DNA from: Notospermus geniculatus
Taxonomy: Eukaryota; Nemertea; Pilidiophora; Heteronemertea; Lineidae
Reading direction: 5' to 3'
Assembly: GCA_002633025.1 (NCBI GenBank)
Contig: NMRB01000310.1
Span: 382,941 to 446,940, forward strand
DNA length: 64,000 bases
Shown here in pieces: positions 24,207 through 35,702 of the stretch. Below the pieces are notes generated by a model. That model made no database searches and was not told where the DNA came from. It worked only from the letters and a program-made list of their open reading frames with translations. A program made the position numbers and the translations under genes. Numbering within the stretch: position 1 is the stretch's first letter; each line of letters begins with the position of its first letter.

Positions 24207-25091
24207 GGTTTCCGATCTCAAGATCGGAAACCCTATTGTGTTTGGTCATGGTCTCTGTCGGTCCGTTCAGTGTGTCACACCTGTAACTTTGTTCCTGCAA
24301 GAGCTACAAACCTGGAAATGACCTACTCGCTGGTAACATGACCTGAGCTACAAGATGGAATGAAAATGAACCAATACCTGGTTCATGGTGAAATTGACAT
24401 ATCAAAGGTTGAGATTTTGTCTGTCATTCTTTTGTTTCTTGAATAACTTGTCTCTGAGGCCAGGTAGAGTACTAGTAACAAGTTCCTTCCCTATGTTTAT
24501 GATCCTTGGCAAGATACTGGCATCAACAAATTTGTTCTCGAGGGTCGGCATCATAATGATATTGATATATCAAATTTGATATTTTGACATATCGGAGATC
24601 TGGCCCAGTAAGCGACTTGAAACTGTTATTGCAACATCGTAGCTCATCCAAGGATGTTATTGCAACTGAAATTTTCAGTTTGCACCTGCTCTGTCGCATG
24701 ACATTTGCTGATCATGGCAAGATTTGATATGCAAATTTGATAACATGAGATAAAGTCAGAACCTGGTGATGGTAGAAGGCTAAAACCTTCACCTACCCCC
24801 AGGTTATCAAGGATGACCTTTCAGATTATGCAATGACCTTGAAGGTCAAAGGTCAAGGTCAGACACTTCTAAAATGCAAATCTGCTCAGAATTTCAGGAG
24901 AAAACTGATTTAAAGCCTGCATTAACACTCAACTATAGGTTTAATCAAGGATGCCTGTTCCAGTTACGCAATACTTCTCAAGGTCAGAGGTCAAGGTCAC
25001 AGTCAACCAGCTCTAGAGTAGTAAACTTCTCATAACTTCAACTGGAAATTCGCTAGTGGTAGATTGGCCACTGTTTTCAGGATCGGAAACC
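24207..25091. repeat. Dispersed repeat bounded by GGTTTCCGATC words
   Basis: The left edge is a 26-bp perfect palindrome (GGTTTCCGATCTC and its complement). The right edge repeats GATCGGAAACC. Inside, a segment of about 138 bp is tandemly duplicated (24805-24861 versus 24943-24999), each copy carrying three AGGTCA half-sites. It looks like an old transposon, class unknown. Confidence 0.5.
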
Positions 25092-26822
25092 ATTGCTCCG
25101 ATGTCCTTTTCTTGTTGTGATTGTCATAAATGGTAAAAGTTAGGAAGAACCAGATTTAATCTCTGACCACAATGTTCTTTGCCTTGCAGTGTCCTGAAAA
25201 ACGAGCTTATTCCGTTTATTCACTTCTAAGTAAGAAAAAGCAGTTATAGTGTTTTGACCTGTTCAACATATTCCTGGCTCTTGCTGCAACCATCTCAAAG
25301 TGCTTGTGAATCAAAAAAATTGACAGCTGTTTGGTGTGTCACAAAACTAGAAGGACAATTTTTGACAAAGATGCATCCCATTCCAGGGAAACAGTTTGGT
25401 ATGTCCTGCCCTTGACCATTTCATCCTATACTAGACAATCTTTCTCATCGCAAAATGAGCCCTATTATGATGAACCAACTCAGTATTCTTATCTTGTCTC
25501 TTCTCCAGCTTTTCCATTTAGAATTGCATTCATTCAGTCGTAGGTTTTACATCTTTTTCTCGTCAGACCAGATCCAATTCTGGTGTCAAACTTTGAAATC
25601 ATTGTAGAATCAAAATAAGCTGGTGAAGTTGAACCTGTGGTAATTTCATGAAAAGTGCTTTTGCATGGAAGTGTGCTTATGTAAAGATACCTCTTGAACT
25701 TTTGAGCAGTTTGATTCTGTGGTCACAAGTTGGATGAAGATCCTTCTGAAATGAAAGGTTTAATGCTAGGATTCCAATTAAACCTTGACCAATGAGATTT
25801 TATTGACCTCGAGTTGCTCGTGGAGGTAACTACGTGCTTCTCATAGCCCCGTTTTTCTCATTCGATTGTCAAATTGCTGCACGAAAAGTTTTGAATATAC
25901 TGTTACTCTTTGATCAGATTGTTTCTTCTCGTGGTGGTTTAGAACCCACCGTTTAGATCAAATGTGTTGTGCAGGGAAAGTTGACAGCAGAGATCCTGTT
26001 GGAACTTACGTAGTCACTTTGGAAATCTTAAATAAAACCAAGTTCTTGATTCGATATATGGACTCTTTTCATGGTTGGAAGCTTGTAGTTGTAAAATGAT
26101 ATAATCCAGTTAGCATTTGAACTGTAGGCTATCATGTTATGCTGTCATTTGCTAGAGCTGTCTTTATTTTACACTGCACGTACATATGTACTGTATTTAA
26201 GTTCAGTAATCTTGAAGTCAAAATATAGATTGTATTGTATGTATAACTGGAATAGTTATTGATACAAACAAAATGGAATGAAACATCTAGAATAAGACTG
26301 CCAGAATTGTTTTATATCTTTGTGTTTGAGTTGATTCCATGCAGCACCTTGCCTTGTTTCTTGTTCTTGGTATCATTCTGTGTTGAAGAGAGGTCAAGGG
26401 GCACCCATGTCAAAGTCATCGTTCAGGGCCATCAACATCAATGTACATTACTGAAGAAAAGTCTCGGGATAGCCATGTCAACATTATTCCATCAGATTTG
26501 ATGTCCCTCACTCATCATCTCTTCTCCCCAATACCTCTTCAGCATCCCACACAAACAGGAACAGGGGTAGGATTAGTTTTTGGGGAGGGCACAGCAATGT
26601 TTGCCTTTTATCCCCTCTAATTTAGGGGGGCACCAAAGGCATTTTCCTTTGGATTGGGTGGGCACCAAGGCAGTCCAGAATTTTTAGCGGGGGCACAAAG
26701 GCAAAGGGCATACATCACCTTCTGTCATTCTTTCGTTGGCAGGAATGGTGAGAGTCGTATATTGAATAAAGCAAACATTTTATTCACAGGAAATTATGCA
26801 CTACCGTACCCAAATCCCACCA
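25092..26822. other. Gene-free stretch
   Basis: No supported gene. 26570-26710 has a low-complexity repeat of GGGGGCACAAAGGCA-like words. The rest shows nothing distinctive. Confidence 0.4.
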
Positions 26823-26968
26823 ATGCAGGGTACATTGGCACACGGATTTTGTCCGACTCAGGTCCGTAGAAAATCGATCATATTGACTTTTGCGTTGTCG
26901 TATCCGCAAAAATAGGGGCAAACGGACTGAAAACGGACCGGATTCGTGCGCCAATGAACCTTGCTTAA
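26823..26968. mobile_element. Foldback MITE
   Basis: Imperfect inverted arms of about 45 bp: AGGGTACATTGGCACACGGA on the left and, inverted, AGGTTCATTGGCGCACGAAT on the right. TGC flanks both sides and may be a 3-bp target duplication. Confidence 0.55.
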
Positions 26969-27381
26969 TCCGATACCAAATTTTCGGATCTGATGACACT
27001 GAACTTGAACATACCACAAAGCAGATACGCCACGACTTGGGTGTGGAAGACTTGCCCATATTTTGTCATCACCGGTATACGCTTATTCTTGCGACTCGAA
27101 TCTACGTGGCGAGTTTTATTATGCGTTACGCCTTCAGTGTTCTCCAACACGTTATATCAATACTAACTCAGTTTTCGAAACCAAATGAAAAATGTCAACC
27201 TACACCCACACGGCCCACACTTGCCAAAGCCCGGCGGACCACGGGTGGACCACTGACGGGAGCGGCCAGGACCGTTAACGCGACTTATTCATCGAGAGGA
27301 AGTTGATAGGATTTCCCCCGTCGCGGTTTTTCGTAGGCTCTGACGCCTTGACTTGAAACTTTGGCCTCGCACTATATCTAG

Positions 27382-27634
27382 ATGGAGTTTTCGCAAATCC
27401 CTCGAAACGCCAACGCGAACGCCAATCCCATTGTTCGATGCCACGAAGAGAGGAGCCAACAAAGGATAGACGCTCGCGTCGGCGTTTCGGGGTTTTACGA
27501 AAACTAGAGAGTTTTCGCCAAGCCGCCGAAACGCCAACGCGAACGTCTATTCTTTTGTTCAGTGCTCCCTTCCTGGCATCGAACAATGGGCTTGGCGTTC
27601 GCGTCGGCGTTTCGGGGATTTGCGAAAACTCCAT
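27382..27634. mobile_element. Long foldback element with double palindrome
   Basis: 253 bp. Outer arms begin ATGGAGTTTTCGCAAATCCC and are inverted at the right end (GGATTTGCGAAAACTCCAT). An inner pair repeats the theme around 27465-27550 (GACG..CGTCGGCGTTTCGG and its inverse). It lies about 160 bp from the 3' end of the LicD gene. No target duplication was identified. Confidence 0.7.
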
Positions 27635-27797
27635 ATTGGGCCTATTATATCATTTTCCCTGTACAGTTTCACTCTCTTAAGGTATAAGAAGATTGAAATT
27701 TCCGATATTGACACAGACAATCAAAGGTGGAAGCTATTCGGAGTTGGTCAATCATCTCCAGCTCCGCGCAACGAAAAGTTCCCACCGTATGGCAACC

Positions 27798-28796
27798 TCA
27801 TCCCAAGGACATCCGGCTAACTTCGCTATCTCGTCTACGAGTCCTCCGTAGACTGTAGGGATCTGATACACTTCTAGCTGGTTCATCCACATTTTTCACA
27901 TGTATGATTTTGTCACCGAGTTTTAACGTTTCTTGCATTCTCCCCTTTACAAATTTTCTATGGACGAATGGGTGAGTATTTTTAAGCGAAGTGCACGGGA
28001 CTTCAACCACATTCTCCAGTGATTCCTCAAGTTTGTGACTATAAAACCACGTCATGCACATCGCCGGGGACTCCGGATACGTCAGCTGAAGCATTGACAA
28101 GCCGTCGTGCGGGGAGGGAAGTAAAAAACCCTCGTATGGTCGTAAATGCAATGGGAAAACTACGTCCCGCGGATATTTGATATAGTCAAACTCTGGGGCG
28201 ATGTCCCAGATATGTGTGAGATTCCCGGTGTAGAACTGAATGTCTAAATACGGCCATTTCCAGGGGTACTGACTAAAGCTTTTCGACTGGTTCGACCAGA
28301 GTTTGAATCTTGTCTGGTATGCGTCGTAAACGTGGTATTTTGGTTTGAGATCTGAAAGTGCTTGAAGCAGACGTTTTTGACACGTGACATTCACCATGAC
28401 GTCTACGTCATCATCCCATGGGATCATAGAATGATGACGCCACGACCCCAGCAAGGTTCCACTGTAAATGAAATATTCCATTCCCAACTGAGTTGCTGCG
28501 TGATGAAATGCTTTCAATATATCCAAAGCCAGTCCTTTCTCTTTCTTGTTCATTCCACGCCGTTTTAACTCCGATACGGCTGTTTCTGGTTGCTTCATGT
28601 ACCTCATCGCCCGTGGTCCTGCCCTACTAAACGTCAGGATGGCAAAGAGACCAAATGCCGAAAGGATGACCGACAAAATAAACAACTTGACGTATCCACA
28701 TCCTGGGAAGCACCTCGTGAATAACCGCATCCTTCGTCGAGTTCCTGAAATGAACGAGGGGGATGAATGAGCAGTGAGGAAAAAGCCCTTCTTCAT
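27798..28796 (-). CDS. LicD / fukutin-like nucleotidyltransferase-fold membrane protein
   Basis: Intronless ORF of 332 residues. A short basic N-terminus (RRRMRLFTRCF) precedes one hydrophobic helix at about 35-56, predicting a type II Golgi or ER membrane protein. The LicD domain follows: YFIYSGTLLGSWRH at about 108-121, then the metal-binding motif WDDDVDVMV at 127-135, and WPYLDIQFY at 181-189. LicD members, including fukutin and FKRP (ribitol-phosphate transfer to glycans) and bacterial LicD (phosphocholine transfer), use this Asp-rich site for nucleotide-activated phospho-alcohols. The natural substrate cannot be told from sequence. An in-frame Met at residue 23 could be the true start. 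The tail after about 300 is unlike the domain and may mark a missed intron. Confidence 0.85.
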   Translation of the reverse strand: MKKGFFLTAHSSPSFISGTRRRMRLFTRCFPGCGYVKLFILSVILSAFGLFAILTFSRAGPRAMRYMKQPETAVSELKRRGMNKKEKGLALDILKAFHHAATQLGMEYFIYSGTLLGSWRHHSMIPWDDDVDVMVNVTCQKRLLQALSDLKPKYHVYDAYQTRFKLWSNQSKSFSQYPWKWPYLDIQFYTGNLTHIWDIAPEFDYIKYPRDVVFPLHLRPYEGFLLPSPHDGLSMLQLTYPESPAMCMTWFYSHKLEESLENVVEVPCTSLKNTHPFVHRKFVKGRMQETLKLGDKIIHVKNVDEPARSVSDPYSLRRTRRRDSEVSRMSLG

Positions 28797-29256
28797 GCGA
28801 GATGTTGGTTCACTGTGGGCAACACAGCCGTAGAAAACTGTCCCTGAGACCTATGCCACAATCGGCTGCCCAGAATTAGCTGCGGCTGAGTTGTCCGCAG
28901 AGAGCCAACTCATGCGAAGACAAACTCTCACGACATTGGAGGAGCGCCTCAAGTATATACCACTGGGCTGCGTTTAAATGTTTGTGGTTGAACTATCCAG
29001 AGTGGAAATACGGTATATCGTTCTCAATTTATCCATGTCTCACCCATTTTGGATCCAAAAATTGGAATTTGAAATGTTATCCGTGGAATTTGAGTCCGCT
29101 ACAACACTTAGGCCCAGATAGGCCTTACGTCTGGTAAGACAAGCCGACCGCCGCTCACAGGACACATGATAGAGTGAAATTCCATTAGAACAGTAAATAG
29201 CCTCAGGTTTATCCAACAACTAATTTCATACCACTCCTTCAAAGTTGGACATCTTT
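28797..29256. other. Upstream of LicD: nothing certain
   Basis: Contains the dispersed repeat fragment shared with 16370 (at about 28885-28955). No other gene or element was recognised. The LicD promoter should lie here, but no clear core element is visible. Confidence 0.4.
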
Positions 29257-29573
29257 NNNNNNNNNNNNNNNNNNNNNNNNNNNNNNNNNNNNNNNNNNNN
29301 NNNNNNNNNNNNNNNNNNNNNNNNNNNNNNNNNNNNNNNNNNNNNNNNNNNNNNNNNNNNNNNNNNNNNNNNNNNNNNNNNNNNNNNNNNNNNNNNNNNN
29401 NNNNNNNNNNNNNNNNNNNNNNNNNNNNNNNNNNNNNNNNNNNNNNNNNNNNNNNNNNNNNNNNNNNNNNNNNNNNNNNNNNNNNNNNNNNNNNNNNNNN
29501 NNNNNNNNNNNNNNNNNNNNNNNNNNNNNNNNNNNNNNNNNNNNNNNNNNNNNNNNNNNNNNNNNNNNNNNNN
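29257..29573. other. Assembly gap (317 N)
   Basis: Run of Ns directly followed by tandem repeat units at 29574, so the gap probably hides more of that array. Confidence 1.
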
Positions 29574-29888
29574 CCAAAGCACTCACGTCAATGAAATTTG
29601 GAATAGAGGGGTATTTTGCTGTGCTGAGTTCAAAACCTGCCGGATCCAAGAGGTTTGACCGATGGGTCGGCCGCCATTTTGAATGTTCAAAATGGCCGCC
29701 ATGCAGAGGTTGGAAGTCACACTAAGATAGCCTCCAAAGCACTCAGGTCAATGAAATTTGGTATAGAATAGAGGGGTATTTTGCTGAGCTGAATTCGAAA
29801 ATTGCTGGATCCAAAAGGTTTGACCAATGGGTTGGCCGCCATTTTAAATTTTCAAAATGGTCACCACGATAAGAGGTAAACACCAGAT
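29574..29888. repeat. Satellite-like tandem repeat, about 155-bp unit
   Basis: Two units begin at 29574 (CCAAAGCACTCACGTCAATG) and 29732 (CCAAAGCACTCAGGTCAATG). Each contains a small palindrome of GGCCGCCATTTT and AAAATGGCCGCC type. Confidence 0.8.
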
Positions 29889-30067
29889 GGCTGATGTCAG
29901 TATTCATTCTACATCACCATGAAGGAGTTATTCCTCCAAGATCAGAGAAATACTGTTATTTCAATGAGTTTGAATCTCCCGCCGTTTGGTAACTGTCCTA
30001 TATAACCCAAGAACGTAAAGCAAACAAGGCTAAACACATCAAAATCACACTCCAGGCAGAGCTGATC

Positions 30068-30424
30068 GGGGGCCATATTTATGAAGCTTTCGCAACTTTG
30101 CGTTCACGCAAATCTATTGTAAAGCCTGCCGCACACTGGGGCTATCTGCTGAGCAAAAAGTCATTCGAGACCGTTTGCTCAGCAGATAGCTGACCGAAAA
30201 ATACGCGCACACGCGAGCTTCTGCCTCGCGAGGCAAAAAAAATCACCAAAATCACGCGCACACGCGAGCTATCTGCTGAGCAAACAGTCTCGAATGACTT
30301 TTTGCTCAGCAGATAGCTCCAGTGTGCGGCAGGCTTAAGGCAGTCAGTGAACATTAGGGCAAGTGCAGCCAAACAATAGATTTGTGTGAATGCAAAGTTG
30401 CGAAGGCTTCATAAATATGTCCCC
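30068..30424. mobile_element. Foldback MITE, GGGGCC-ended family, copy 3 (interrupted)
   Basis: Outer arms of about 50 bp start GGGGGCCATATTTATGAAGC and, inverted, GGGGACATATTTATGAAGCC. The terminal motif resembles those of 404-511 and 1166-1270. A second inverted-repeat element at 30123-30335 lies inside it. Confidence 0.7.
30123..30335. mobile_element. PIF/Harbinger-like MITE with TAA target duplication
   Basis: 213 bp with terminal inverted repeats of about 50 bp starting AGCCTGCCGCACACTGG. TAA flanks both ends (30120-30122 and 30336-30338). A 3-bp TWA duplication is typical of PIF/Harbinger. The word CTATCTGCTGAGCAAA occurs four times in alternating orientation. Confidence 0.75.
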
Positions 30425-30878
30425 TGCTCAGTAATAGGTTCAGATGATCAAATTTGAAAAACCACGTGTCAGTCTGATCCAGTGCGTCTGGCTGTCGGGG
30501 CATGTCCTTGTGCCAATACAGAAACCCCCACAAAGGGCCAGGAACTTTAGGGGAATGTTTTCGGGATGGATTGGAGACTTTGACAGAGAAAACTTCTGTT
30601 TTCTGTTTTACTTTGAAGTTTTCGAAGCCTTCCGAGAAGACCGTTCATGATCCAAATGCATCCTGCCGGCGGGACAGCGCACAGGGTCGGGCCAGCGTGC
30701 AATTGGGGCAGTGGTTGAAATGAATAAAAACCAAATGATAGAAAATAGAGAAATTTATTCCTGCTCCGTGGACTTGAAATCGTATTTTGGCAGGTTTTTT
30801 GCAGCGTATTTTGGAAGCAATTTATCCCATATTTCAGCACTGCAAATCGTACTGCCGTATTGACGATGTTATTCCCTA

Positions 30879-31019
30879 AGGGTAGGAACACACCTAACGC
30901 GATTCGCATGCGATTGGGCGACGCATGCGTCAACGCAATTGTTTGCGTGCAGTGCGGCGGAAAATAACAAAGGCGTTGCCGCATGCGTCAACGAATCGCG
31001 TTAGGTGTGTCCCTACCCT
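30879..31019. mobile_element. Foldback MITE with TA target duplication
   Basis: Arms of about 50 bp begin AGGGTAGGAACACACCTAAC; the inverted right end is AGGGTAGGGACACACCTAAC. TA flanks at 30877-30878 and 31020-31021. GC-rich interior with GCATGCG words. Confidence 0.8.
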
Positions 31020-31189
31020 TACCAAAATAGACCTACGCGTAGGCCTATCCCGTACGGGTTGGCGGCTCTGCCATCCCAACTCAAAAGGTGCAGGAACTTC
31101 TGCGTTCGGAATTTGTGGCTGCCCCCAGACGTGACCAGCTTGAAAGGCCACTCTCTTCACATGCTGAAGCCAGTTACTTCGAGTATCGC

Positions 31190-31513
31190 GCAGTTAGGTG
31201 ACATTCTTCTGCTATCATGTTTGAGGTATAGGGGTACCCCTGGTTCATCAGTAAGGAGTGCCCTTACATATCTGAAAGCGATTGCATGTGAAAGAACACC
31301 CCTGAAAACACAGGAAACGACACCATGGTCATTACCATAGGAATGTGCATTTTGGACGTAGCCGTTCAGAATGAAACATGGGTTCGCGCTTGTGTCTGGG
31401 GTAGGGGTACCCCTAGTTAGCATATACTGAGTAATCTTATGCACTCAACTATCTTTTTATGTGAAAGAACAATCCCCAAAACATAGGTAAAGACACCAAG
31501 ATCACCGGATTCT
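31190..31513. repeat. Two-unit tandem repeat, about 175-bp unit
   Basis: The words TAGGGGTACCCCT and TGTGAAAGAACA recur about 173 bp apart (31230 and 31403; 31279 and 31461), with similar sequence between. The class is unknown. Confidence 0.6.
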
Positions 31514-32040
31514 GACAAAGGATTTTCAAATTACATCATTTTAAGGAAAATAGGTCAAACACCAAATCCCGCTGACTGTGAGTAACAAAATCAAGATTAT
31601 CAATATATCGCTCCATAAGAATTCAGATTGATCCAAAACAGGTAGATTAAAGTTGGTTTGGTCATTGCATATTATTTATTCTAAAAGAGTTGTATGCTAA
31701 AATGTATTGACCAACGTGCCTGGCGGCCATCTNGCAGAGTACCACAGTAGACCAACCAGACTGAGACATCTCCTGTAGACCTATGAGGTATAGTGGCGGG
31801 GTAGGTGGGGCGCAGCTTTCTATTGCATCTTGCATAACAAGGTAATTTTGGGGCATCTGCCTATTATAGGGGGCCTAGAGATTGATATAATTCGTTTCAC
31901 GACCAGCGGGCGGGATGGGTATTGTATATTTTCAAGAGAACGGTGATCCCCCCGGGGACCCCCCAGACTATGACGTTTTGGTATATGAGATATGAAGTGT
32001 TGCACACGGATCTTTACTGGACACGTGCGTGCAGAGGACA

Positions 32041-32199
32041 TCATGAATCATCCTGCGCATGTTGGGTCTGCAGATTAGCCACCTTTCCCTGTAGGGTCTC
32101 TGGGGAAAGCAGAAACCCATTGTCTTTCAGGAAGTGCCAAGCTCGTTCCCAAGGGTCATTCACTCCTCGTTCTACAAGCACTCGCTTCAGTAACTCCAT
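32041..32199 (-). CDS. Unidentified short coding-like ORF or terminal exon
   Basis: 52 codons on the minus strand, with a composition typical of a folded protein: it contains VERGVNDPWERAWHFLKDNG and ends LQTQHAQDDS before TGA. The frame is also open about 17 codons upstream of the Met, with an AG acceptor-like site near 32241, so this may be the last exon of a larger gene. I do not recognise the family. No partner exon was found upstream to about 36 kb. Confidence 0.35.
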   Translation of the reverse strand: MELLKRVLVERGVNDPWERAWHFLKDNGFLLSPETLQGKVANLQTQHAQDDS

Positions 32200-32511
32200 G
32201 GCACGGACTGTTCTTGGAGACGAGGCTAGACTGGTTTTTATCCTAATCCGTCAGCAGATAGATTATGCATTCTCTAAGTATACTTTGATATTTGATTACC
32301 AGTTGCCTTTTTCGTGTTCACGCACAGTTGGCCTGGATTCGCATAATAAAACATTGTCCTCGCACCAGAGTTCCATTTCAGACACTTCCCAAAAGAAGAA
32401 CTTTTTCAGCAGAGATCTTCTTGCTAACATGGTACGGGATGGTAAAGCATGCCGAAGCGCTGGTTACTGCGATCTTGATTCAAGCGGCGAATCCACTCCG
32501 CGATTTTGGCT

Positions 32512-32600
32512 TGAGACGGGGTTGCGATACCTTGCGGTCACCTTATAAGGACTTCCGATTGCCATATAAGGTGATCGCAAGGGATCGCAACCCCGTCTCA
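32512..32600. mobile_element. Short hairpin MITE
   Basis: Nearly perfect hairpin with arms of about 38 bp beginning TGAGACGGGGTTGCGATACC around a short centre. No target duplication was identified. Confidence 0.6.
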
Positions 32601-33603
32601 CGCTTCAGTCGTCGCTGATAACGTCATACGAAACTTACAGTTGCACACGTAAAATGTTTAGTTCGTCAGGCATCACACTGGCCGCGCGGTAAAGAACACT
32701 GAGACGGCATGACTCCGGACCGTGCGAAAGCCGCAGTTTGCTTGGGTAAAGGCGCCCGAATTCGAAAAATTCACCTACCGTATGCCCCTACGTCGAATTC
32801 AACAGTTTTTGGTAAGTATACAGGCACAAACTGGCCCGATACGATACGTGCAGACAATGATTCAGAATACAATGATGTCATATACGATTTTATCTCGTGA
32901 CGGCGGAATTAGGTCCAGTATTTTTGAACCCACTCGCACCTTCATTGATACACTTGAAAGGCCCCGCGTCGATGAAAAGTAGGATGAAAGTTGACACAAG
33001 ATACTAGTATGAACCATTCACCTGGCTCGAGGGGTGCCAGACTGGGCTGAAGGTATTTCTACAAACTATTAATGACAGGTTATGCTTTCAGGGAATACAG
33101 ACCCGCTTGACCCACGCAGTGGTCGTCGTCAGTCTGGCGTCACAAATGTTCCTTTTCATGTTTTACTGTTCGTCGACGTTGGGACTGTCAGTGAATTCGA
33201 CACTTGTCCGTCAGTCGAATCATGGAAACAAACTTCAGTCGGAGGTTTCCTGAATGCTTTGAGGAGAGAACGACATCAGTTTATCGCCAACCAATTTAGG
33301 TGGGCCGGCCAGCCGGGCCACGAGATTGTCGTATATTTATAGGAGTGTATATCAGCATGTCTGATCCATGTGTTGCTTATCATGAACTACAGAGTTCGTG
33401 ATAAACTGGCTATGCTGTAAAATATGAGGGAAAATATCTGTCGAAGCGTTGCAAGGTAAAGATAACAATTCCCTTGTGCTTTGTCGCCTGAGGTATCACC
33501 TGATGCATGAAGTCTACCCGTCTGAGGTACACCCATGCCCTTGAAGACGCAAGGGTGACGACATTTTTGAATGTTCCCCATCTATGCAGTTGCTTACTCT
33601 ATA

Positions 33604-33765
33604 ATAGTGAGTTTAAGAAATCAAACGTTAACGCTAACGGTAACGCTATTACGTCAAAATGACGTCCCCCCTAGAAGAAATGCAACAGATTCATTCGATG
33701 TGACGTCAAAATGATGTCATTAACGTTAGCGTTAACGTTAACGTATTGTTTCTTAAACTCACTAT
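33604..33765. mobile_element. Foldback MITE with TA target duplication
   Basis: Arms of about 60 bp begin ATAGTGAGTTTAAGAAA on both sides and carry AACGTTAACG repeats. TA flanks at 33602-33603 and 33766-33767. Confidence 0.65.
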
Positions 33766-33767
33766 TA

Positions 33768-35690
33768 ACAATATCGTTTCGCATTTGACCAAAGTGCACC
33801 AGCATACATGCAATGCCCTGTACATCGAATCAAAATAATACATTACGGTACTTTTATACAGCACTATGAATGATACCATTAGATGACGGCACATTTCATT
33901 TGCGGCTGTCTAAACAACCCCTGGTGCCCATTAAAACGAGATAACGTTTTAAATGTCAGAATCCAGCGGGAACAGTTGAGACGAGCTAAATTCTTCCATT
34001 ATCTTTCTTCCTTGTGGAAGTCAACACATTCTTGACACCTCCCCCGATGTAAGAGATGATGGATAACATCGTCCGTCCTACCTTCACGTTCGTCTTTGAG
34101 CCACGCCGGTACCGGATTAATTCTGAGACAGTCCCTAAAGAGCGATGTTGAAATACATGTACGTCTTACCTACATTTGCCCAAAAATTTAACAGGGTGGC
34201 GACGCGCTGTTTATACTGAGGTTGACAACGGGTGAAGAAAAAATATCGACGAAAACGAATTCACCAAAACTAACCTTTTATACCTTTGTGAAGAGAAGAT
34301 ATCCTTGGCGAGGTGATGAGGATGTTGGCTGCTACCTATAGGTATCCTTCTGTTCATCGCAGCATGCCGCACCGCATGGTATACATTTCCGAGCGCGTGC
34401 GCCGAGTATACTACTGTCTATACCAGTTCTCTCTCTCACTCTAATGATGAGGGTGCTCCGCTAGCTGCATCCCGGCCAGTAATTGGCTCTTCCCATCGAT
34501 CTGATCTCCCAGCATACGATTTTACGACTATCGCTTGAGCGCCACGCTGCTTGTCGCTATGGCTGTCTCTTGCACTCAAGCGGATTATCCGTGGACTGCT
34601 GCGCGTTTCATGGTGGAATACAATGTAACATTGAAACTTGGTAGGCAAGACACTCAGTAAATAAGATAATTCCTGAGGGTATACAAACATGGTGATCATT
34701 CGTTGATTCAGCTGCTGTATTTACCATGGGCAGAATTTGAAGAAGGCGCGGGATTTCAAAATGACGACAAACAAAGTGCCCTGAGTTGCGTAATTTTGCA
34801 TCTAAGGAATTGAAACTCACATTATTTTCTCACAATGATGTCTTATGTATTGGACTATGTCCCGACTCAGAAATGTCCAATAAAATGTTGTTTTAATCAA
34901 TTACCGGTAGCCTAGTTCCGTCCGCGGCGTCAATGTAAGGCGCGTTCACAATGCGGATTCCTAATCCAGTGCGTTTTGCGGTGCGGCTACCGCAAATATG
35001 TCTTCAACGCTATTTCAATGAAGCGAGTGTGCACGCGGCATGCGAGTTCTCCCCTGGAATCGGTGTCCCCGACGCAGATCCATGTATGTAGTGTAAGTCC
35101 GGATTGCGACATGCGTCACACAATATTCATCTCGTCTTTTCCCGCGCAAATTCCAGAGACAATCATTCCTGCCACACCGACAAACTTATTTTTCATGCGT
35201 GAGCGATTAATCTCTACAGCAGAGCTCACCTGAGGGAGAAATCAATTACTCCCATCGGGTATTCAAATTGATTTTGGTCTCCTGGCAACATAATCCCTCT
35301 CTAGCAGCTTACTTGGAGCTGCTAGCTGCTACTCCTTACCTCTTGGCTTTATCCGTCAGAAACGCAATGTCGCATTAGAATGGTTGCTATGTGTGCCAAG
35401 AGCTTGTGGAATCTTGGACAAGGCACTTTACTCTGAACATCTCTGCTGTTGATACAAATATCAATGCGTCTTGCGATGGGCTAGGATGAGCCCTGCTACA
35501 GAATGTGGGATGAGGACCTCTGCTTTCTGGGATCTGTCAGCCAACTCATCTGCCATGTCTAGCAGGGTGCATCCCAAGGGGTACATGGGTAGAGGATCAG
35601 AGTAAACCATTTCATATGCCACTCAGACGGTAGGCTACACAGCCACATGGAAATGAGAAAGAATACAGAGAAAGAGTTTACAGTACATAC
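33768..35690. other. Gene-free stretch between repeats and PET117
   Basis: No supported exon. About 35400-35440 holds CTTGGACAAGGCACTTTACT, a word common in SINE tails of marine animals, so a decayed SINE may be present. Confidence 0.35.
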
Positions 35691-35696
35691 ATTTCT

Positions 35697-35702
35697 TTTA
35701 TT
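35697..35702 (-). other. PET117: Candidate PET117 polyadenylation signal
   Basis: AATAAA on the minus strand about 420 bp after the PET117 stop codon; it is the first canonical signal noted there. Confidence 0.45.

Noticed and set aside
31922-32548. 208-codon plus-strand ORF
   Set aside because: Shadow of the more protein-like minus-strand frame and runs into a hairpin MITE; composition (many Cys, Arg) is not protein-like.
32709-32982. Plus-strand ORF ending at a GTAAGT donor as an exon
   Set aside because: No recognisable protein family, no clear acceptor and no partner exon on that strand.
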